Shown piece by piece: positions 14,788-16,846 of a stretch of DNA of 16,846 nt. The notes under the pieces were generated by a model, which ran no database searches, was not told the DNA's origin, and saw only the letters and a list, made by a program, of their open reading frames with translations. How positions within the stretch are numbered: position 1 is the stretch's first letter; each line of letters opens with the position of its first letter. The stretch comes from DASVDK01 sp036562265 [NCBI: Thermodesulfobacteriota bacterium] (lineage in GTDB: Bacteria > DASVDK01), in the NCBI GenBank assembly GCA_036562265.1, contig DATCKS010000163.1, positions 1-16,846 of the forward strand, in the 5' to 3' direction. The position numbers were made by a program, and so were the translations under genes.

Positions 14788-14811
14788 CTCCCGATCGAGG
14801 CCACCCTCCCG

Positions 14812-15894
14812 ATGAGCGAAACACGTCTCCTGTTCGCCGCCGAGGAGCTGCACGCCTTCACGGCGGCCGTCTTCCGGCACTGGAACATGCCCGAGGCCGA
14901 CGCGCGCGTCGTCGCGACCGCGCTCGTGTCGGCCGACCTCCGGGGCGTCGACACGCACGGCGTCGCCCGCATCCCGTCCTACGTCGAGCGCTTCCGCCGG
15001 CGCCTCGTCGATCCCCGCCCGGCGATCACGGTGACCTCGCGGATGCCCTGGGCCGCGGTGGTCGACGGCGCCAACGGCATGGGGCCGGTCGTCGCGAACG
15101 CCGCCATGGGCGAGGCGATCCGGCGCGCGAACACGTTCGGCATCGGGGCTGCCACCGCGAAGCGGAGCAACCACTTCGGCGCGGCGGCCCACTACGCCCT
15201 GCAGGCCGTCGGTCACGACTGCATCGGCGTCTGCCTGTCGCCGGCCTCGAAGTCGCTCGCCCCCTACGGCAGCCGCGAACCGCTCTTCGGCACCAACCCC
15301 ATCGCCGTCGCCGTGCCGGCCGGCTCCCACGCGCCCTGGGTCATGGACATGGCCACGAGCATCGCGGCGCGCGGCCACATCCGCCTGGCGGCGCGCCACG
15401 GCAAGCCGATCCCGGAGGGATGGGCCCTCGACGCCGAAGGGCGCCCGACCACCGACGCCGAGAAGGCGCTGGCCGGCGTCATGCTCCCCTTCGCGGGCGC
15501 CAAGGGCTCCGCCCTGGCGATGATGGTCGACATCCTGGGCGGCGTCCTCTCCGGCTCCGCGTTCGGCGGCGAGATCCGCGACATGACGCGAGACTTCGAG
15601 GCGCCGCAGGACGTCGGCCACTTCTTCCTGGCGTTCAAGATCGAGGCGTTCATGCCGCTCGCCGAGTTCACGAGCCGCATGGAGACCGAGATCGCGCGCC
15701 TCAAGGCGCTCAGGCCGGCGGCCGGCTTCACCGAGGTCCTGTACCCCGGCGAGCCGGAGGCGCGGCGAGAGGCCGAGCGCCGCGCCAATGGCATCCCGCT
15801 GTCGCCGCAGGTCGTCGACAGCCTGAAGGCGGTCGCCGACGAGGCCGGCGTCGCCTTTCCGGCCCCACGGGGCGGCGGTCCCACGCCGGAGTGA
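14812..15894 (+). CDS. Ldh_2 family malate/lactate/sulfolactate-type dehydrogenase
   Basis: A 360-residue NAD(P)-dependent 2-hydroxyacid dehydrogenase of the Ldh_2 (YlbC/YiaK/ComC) family, structurally unrelated to classical lactate dehydrogenases. Visible motifs are VDTHGVARIPSYVERF (46-61), with the conserved His49 and Arg53, then SNHFGAAAHYA (119-129), GTNPIAVAVP (160-169), WVMDMATS (176-183), and GAKGSALAMMVDIL (229-242). Members oxidise malate, lactate, ureidoglycolate, 2,3-diketogulonate or (R)-sulfolactate, so the motif does not fix the substrate. I chose the ATG at 14812; a GTG at 14758 sits inside a palindrome. The stop overlaps the start of the TauE-like gene by 4 bp. Context implies oxidation of the imported hydroxy-carboxylate or of an intermediate. 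Confidence 0.9.
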   Translation: MSETRLLFAAEELHAFTAAVFRHWNMPEADARVVATALVSADLRGVDTHGVARIPSYVERFRRRLVDPRPAITVTSRMPWAAVVDGANGMGPVVANAAMGEAIRRANTFGIGAATAKRSNHFGAAAHYALQAVGHDCIGVCLSPASKSLAPYGSREPLFGTNPIAVAVPAGSHAPWVMDMATSIAARGHIRLAARHGKPIPEGWALDAEGRPTTDAEKALAGVMLPFAGAKGSALAMMVDILGGVLSGSAFGGEIRDMTRDFEAPQDVGHFFLAFKIEAFMPLAEFTSRMETEIARLKALRPAAGFTEVLYPGEPEARREAERRANGIPLSPQVVDSLKAVADEAGVAFPAPRGGGPTPE

Positions 15895-16628
15895 CGCCGC
15901 TCGATCTCGTCCTGGTCGGCGTCTCGGCCTTCCTGACCTCGACGATCGCCGGCCTCTCGGGGTACGGCGCCGGACTCCTCATGCCGCTCGTCCTGGCCCC
16001 GGTGCTCGGCGCGCAGGCCGTCGTGCCGGTCCTGGCGGTCGCGGCGCTCTTCAACAACGCGAGCCGGCTCCTCGCCTTCCGCGACCAGGTCGACTGGCGC
16101 CGGGCGGCGGCGCTCGTCGCGGCGGCCGTCCCGACCTGCATCCTCGGCGCCACCTTCTACACCCGTCTGGACGCGCGGCAGGCGTCGTGCGTGATCGGCC
16201 TGGTCCTCCTCCTGCTCGTCCCCGCCCGCCGGCGCCTCGGCAAGCGGCTGATCGGCGGCTCGACCGCGGCCGGCGTCGCGAGCGGCGCCGTCTACGGCCT
16301 CCTGATCGGCAGCGCGCCGGGCGCGGGCCTCGTCCTCATCCCCATCCTCATGGGCATGGGGCTCGCCGGCCGTGCCGTGGTCGCGACCGACAGCGCCGTG
16401 TCGCTGACCGTCGGCCTGGTCAAGGTGAGCACCTTCCAGGCGTTCGGGTTCCTTCCCGCGGCGTGGTGGGCCGCCGCGATCGTCATCGGCCTCTGCGGCG
16501 TGCCGGGCGCGTTCGTGGCGCGCTGGCTCGGCGACCGCCTCCACGCGCGCGTGCTCGACGGCATCCTCGACGCCGGCGTCGTGATCGGCGGCGGCATGCT
16601 CCTCCTTCGCGGGCTCGGCCTTGCGTGA
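15891..16628 (+). CDS. TauE/SafE family anion permease
   Basis: A 245-residue membrane protein with about seven or eight hydrophobic segments. The duplicated TauE/SafE pattern is present: an N-terminal half beginning LVGVSAFLTSTIAGLSGYGAG (with GAG followed by MPLVL) and a second half beginning STAAGVASGAVYGLLIGSAPG (with GAG followed by LVLIPIL). The family exports sulfite, sulfoacetate and other small organic anions, although many members act on unknown solutes. The start is the GTG at 15891, overlapping the Ldh_2 stop as GTGA, so the two are translationally coupled. This tight link to a carboxylate uptake and catabolic block suggests it exports a by-product or intermediate anion. It ends 15 bp before the convergent response regulator gene, with no room for a separate terminator. 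Confidence 0.85.
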   Translation: MTPLDLVLVGVSAFLTSTIAGLSGYGAGLLMPLVLAPVLGAQAVVPVLAVAALFNNASRLLAFRDQVDWRRAAALVAAAVPTCILGATFYTRLDARQASCVIGLVLLLLVPARRRLGKRLIGGSTAAGVASGAVYGLLIGSAPGAGLVLIPILMGMGLAGRAVVATDSAVSLTVGLVKVSTFQAFGFLPAAWWAAAIVIGLCGVPGAFVARWLGDRLHARVLDGILDAGVVIGGGMLLLRGLGLA

Positions 16629-16643
16629 GGGCCCCGTACCGGG

Positions 16644-16846
16644 TCAGCAGACCTCGACGGGCACGGCGAGGACGTAGCCGGCGCCCCGCTCGGTCCTGAT
16701 CAACTGGGGGACGCTCGGATCGACCTCGAGCTTGCGGCGCAGGCGGAGGACCTGCACGTCGATGCTCCGATCGTACACGTCGTCGTGGTGCACCCGGCTC
16801 GCGGCGAGGAGCTGCTCCCGGCTGAGCACCCGTTGCGGCGCCCGCA
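16644..16846 (-). CDS. OmpR-type response regulator, C-terminal DNA-binding domain (5' truncated)
   Basis: The last 66 residues of a winged-helix regulator; the receiver domain lies beyond the right edge. The text reads RVLSREQLL, then VYDRSIDVQVLRLRRKLE (the recognition helix of OmpR/PhoB proteins) and LIRTERGAGYVLAVPV, the C-terminal hairpin wing. It binds DNA as a phosphorylation-controlled transcription factor. The GTG at 16829 is internal to the domain and not a true start; the frame is open to the end of the window. It is convergent with the TauE-like gene. Its cognate kinase would normally be adjacent on the missing side, so there is no reason to pair it with the kinase at 1855-4467. 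Confidence 0.9.
   Translation of the reverse strand, partial: RAPQRVLSREQLLAASRVHHDDVYDRSIDVQVLRLRRKLEVDPSVPQLIRTERGAGYVLAVPVEVC

Noticed and set aside
14758-14811. GTG start for the Ldh_2 gene at 14758
   Set aside because: The codon lies within a perfect 32-bp palindrome, and the extra residues are basic low-complexity sequence not seen at the start of this family.
1-16846. CRISPR arrays, tRNA/rRNA genes, insertion sequences, prophage or integron signals
   Set aside because: No regularly spaced repeats, no cloverleaf-like or CCA-ended segment, and no transposase or integrase frames were seen on reading both strands.

Overview
The window is a very G+C-rich bacterial segment with strongly G/C-ending codons, tightly packed genes and many 4-bp start/stop overlaps. 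A tripartite tricarboxylate transporter (TTT) whose binding protein has a signal-peptidase-I type leader, together with MmgE/PrpD, Ldh_2, RraA-like and enolase-superfamily genes, points to a diderm soil or sediment bacterium. Betaproteobacteria, Rokubacteria/Methylomirabilota and Deltaproteobacteria-like lineages would all fit. No rRNA or other phylogenetic marker is present, so this placement is an inference.

Layout. (1) 1-1818, + strand: the 3' end of a GH13 alpha-glucosidase, then a two-gene, start/stop-overlapping TPP-dependent decarboxylase related to the sulfopyruvate/phosphonopyruvate decarboxylase alpha and beta chains. (2) 1855-6151: a soluble GAF-PAS-PAS-GAF histidine kinase and a triple-BON-domain protein (both -), with a small DsrE-like protein (+) diverging from the BON gene behind a tandemly duplicated Shine-Dalgarno. 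A nested hairpin fills the convergent gap at 6155-6208. (3) 6236-8408, - strand: an MmgE/PrpD gene followed by an SDR-fold gene that lacks most of its canonical catalytic residues. (4) 8511-16628, + strand: a colinear block of RraA-like aldolase, mandelate racemase/muconate lactonizing enzyme (MR/MLE) family protein, second MmgE/PrpD, TctB, TctA, TctC, Ldh_2 dehydrogenase and a TauE/SafE permease. (5) 16644-16846, - strand: the DNA-binding end of an OmpR-type response regulator, cut by the window edge.

Regions 3 and 4 diverge from a 102-bp control region carrying a good sigma70-like promoter and inverted repeats. Together they look like one catabolic island. A carboxylate is bound in the periplasm (TctC) and imported (TctAB), then processed by dehydration or epimerisation (two PrpD, MR/MLE), hydroxy-acid oxidation (Ldh_2, perhaps SDR) and retro-aldol cleavage (RraA-like). 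An anion permease (TauE-like) may remove or exchange a product. The combination is not a textbook pathway that I recognise, and the substrate cannot be read from the sequence.

The most interesting non-coding signals are three. One is a codon-anomalous A+T-rich island inside the MR/MLE gene, with a LacI/PurR-like CAAACGTTTG palindrome. The second is a perfect 32-bp palindrome just after tctC. The third is the palindrome-rich divergent promoter. No tRNA, rRNA, CRISPR array, insertion sequence or origin was seen.
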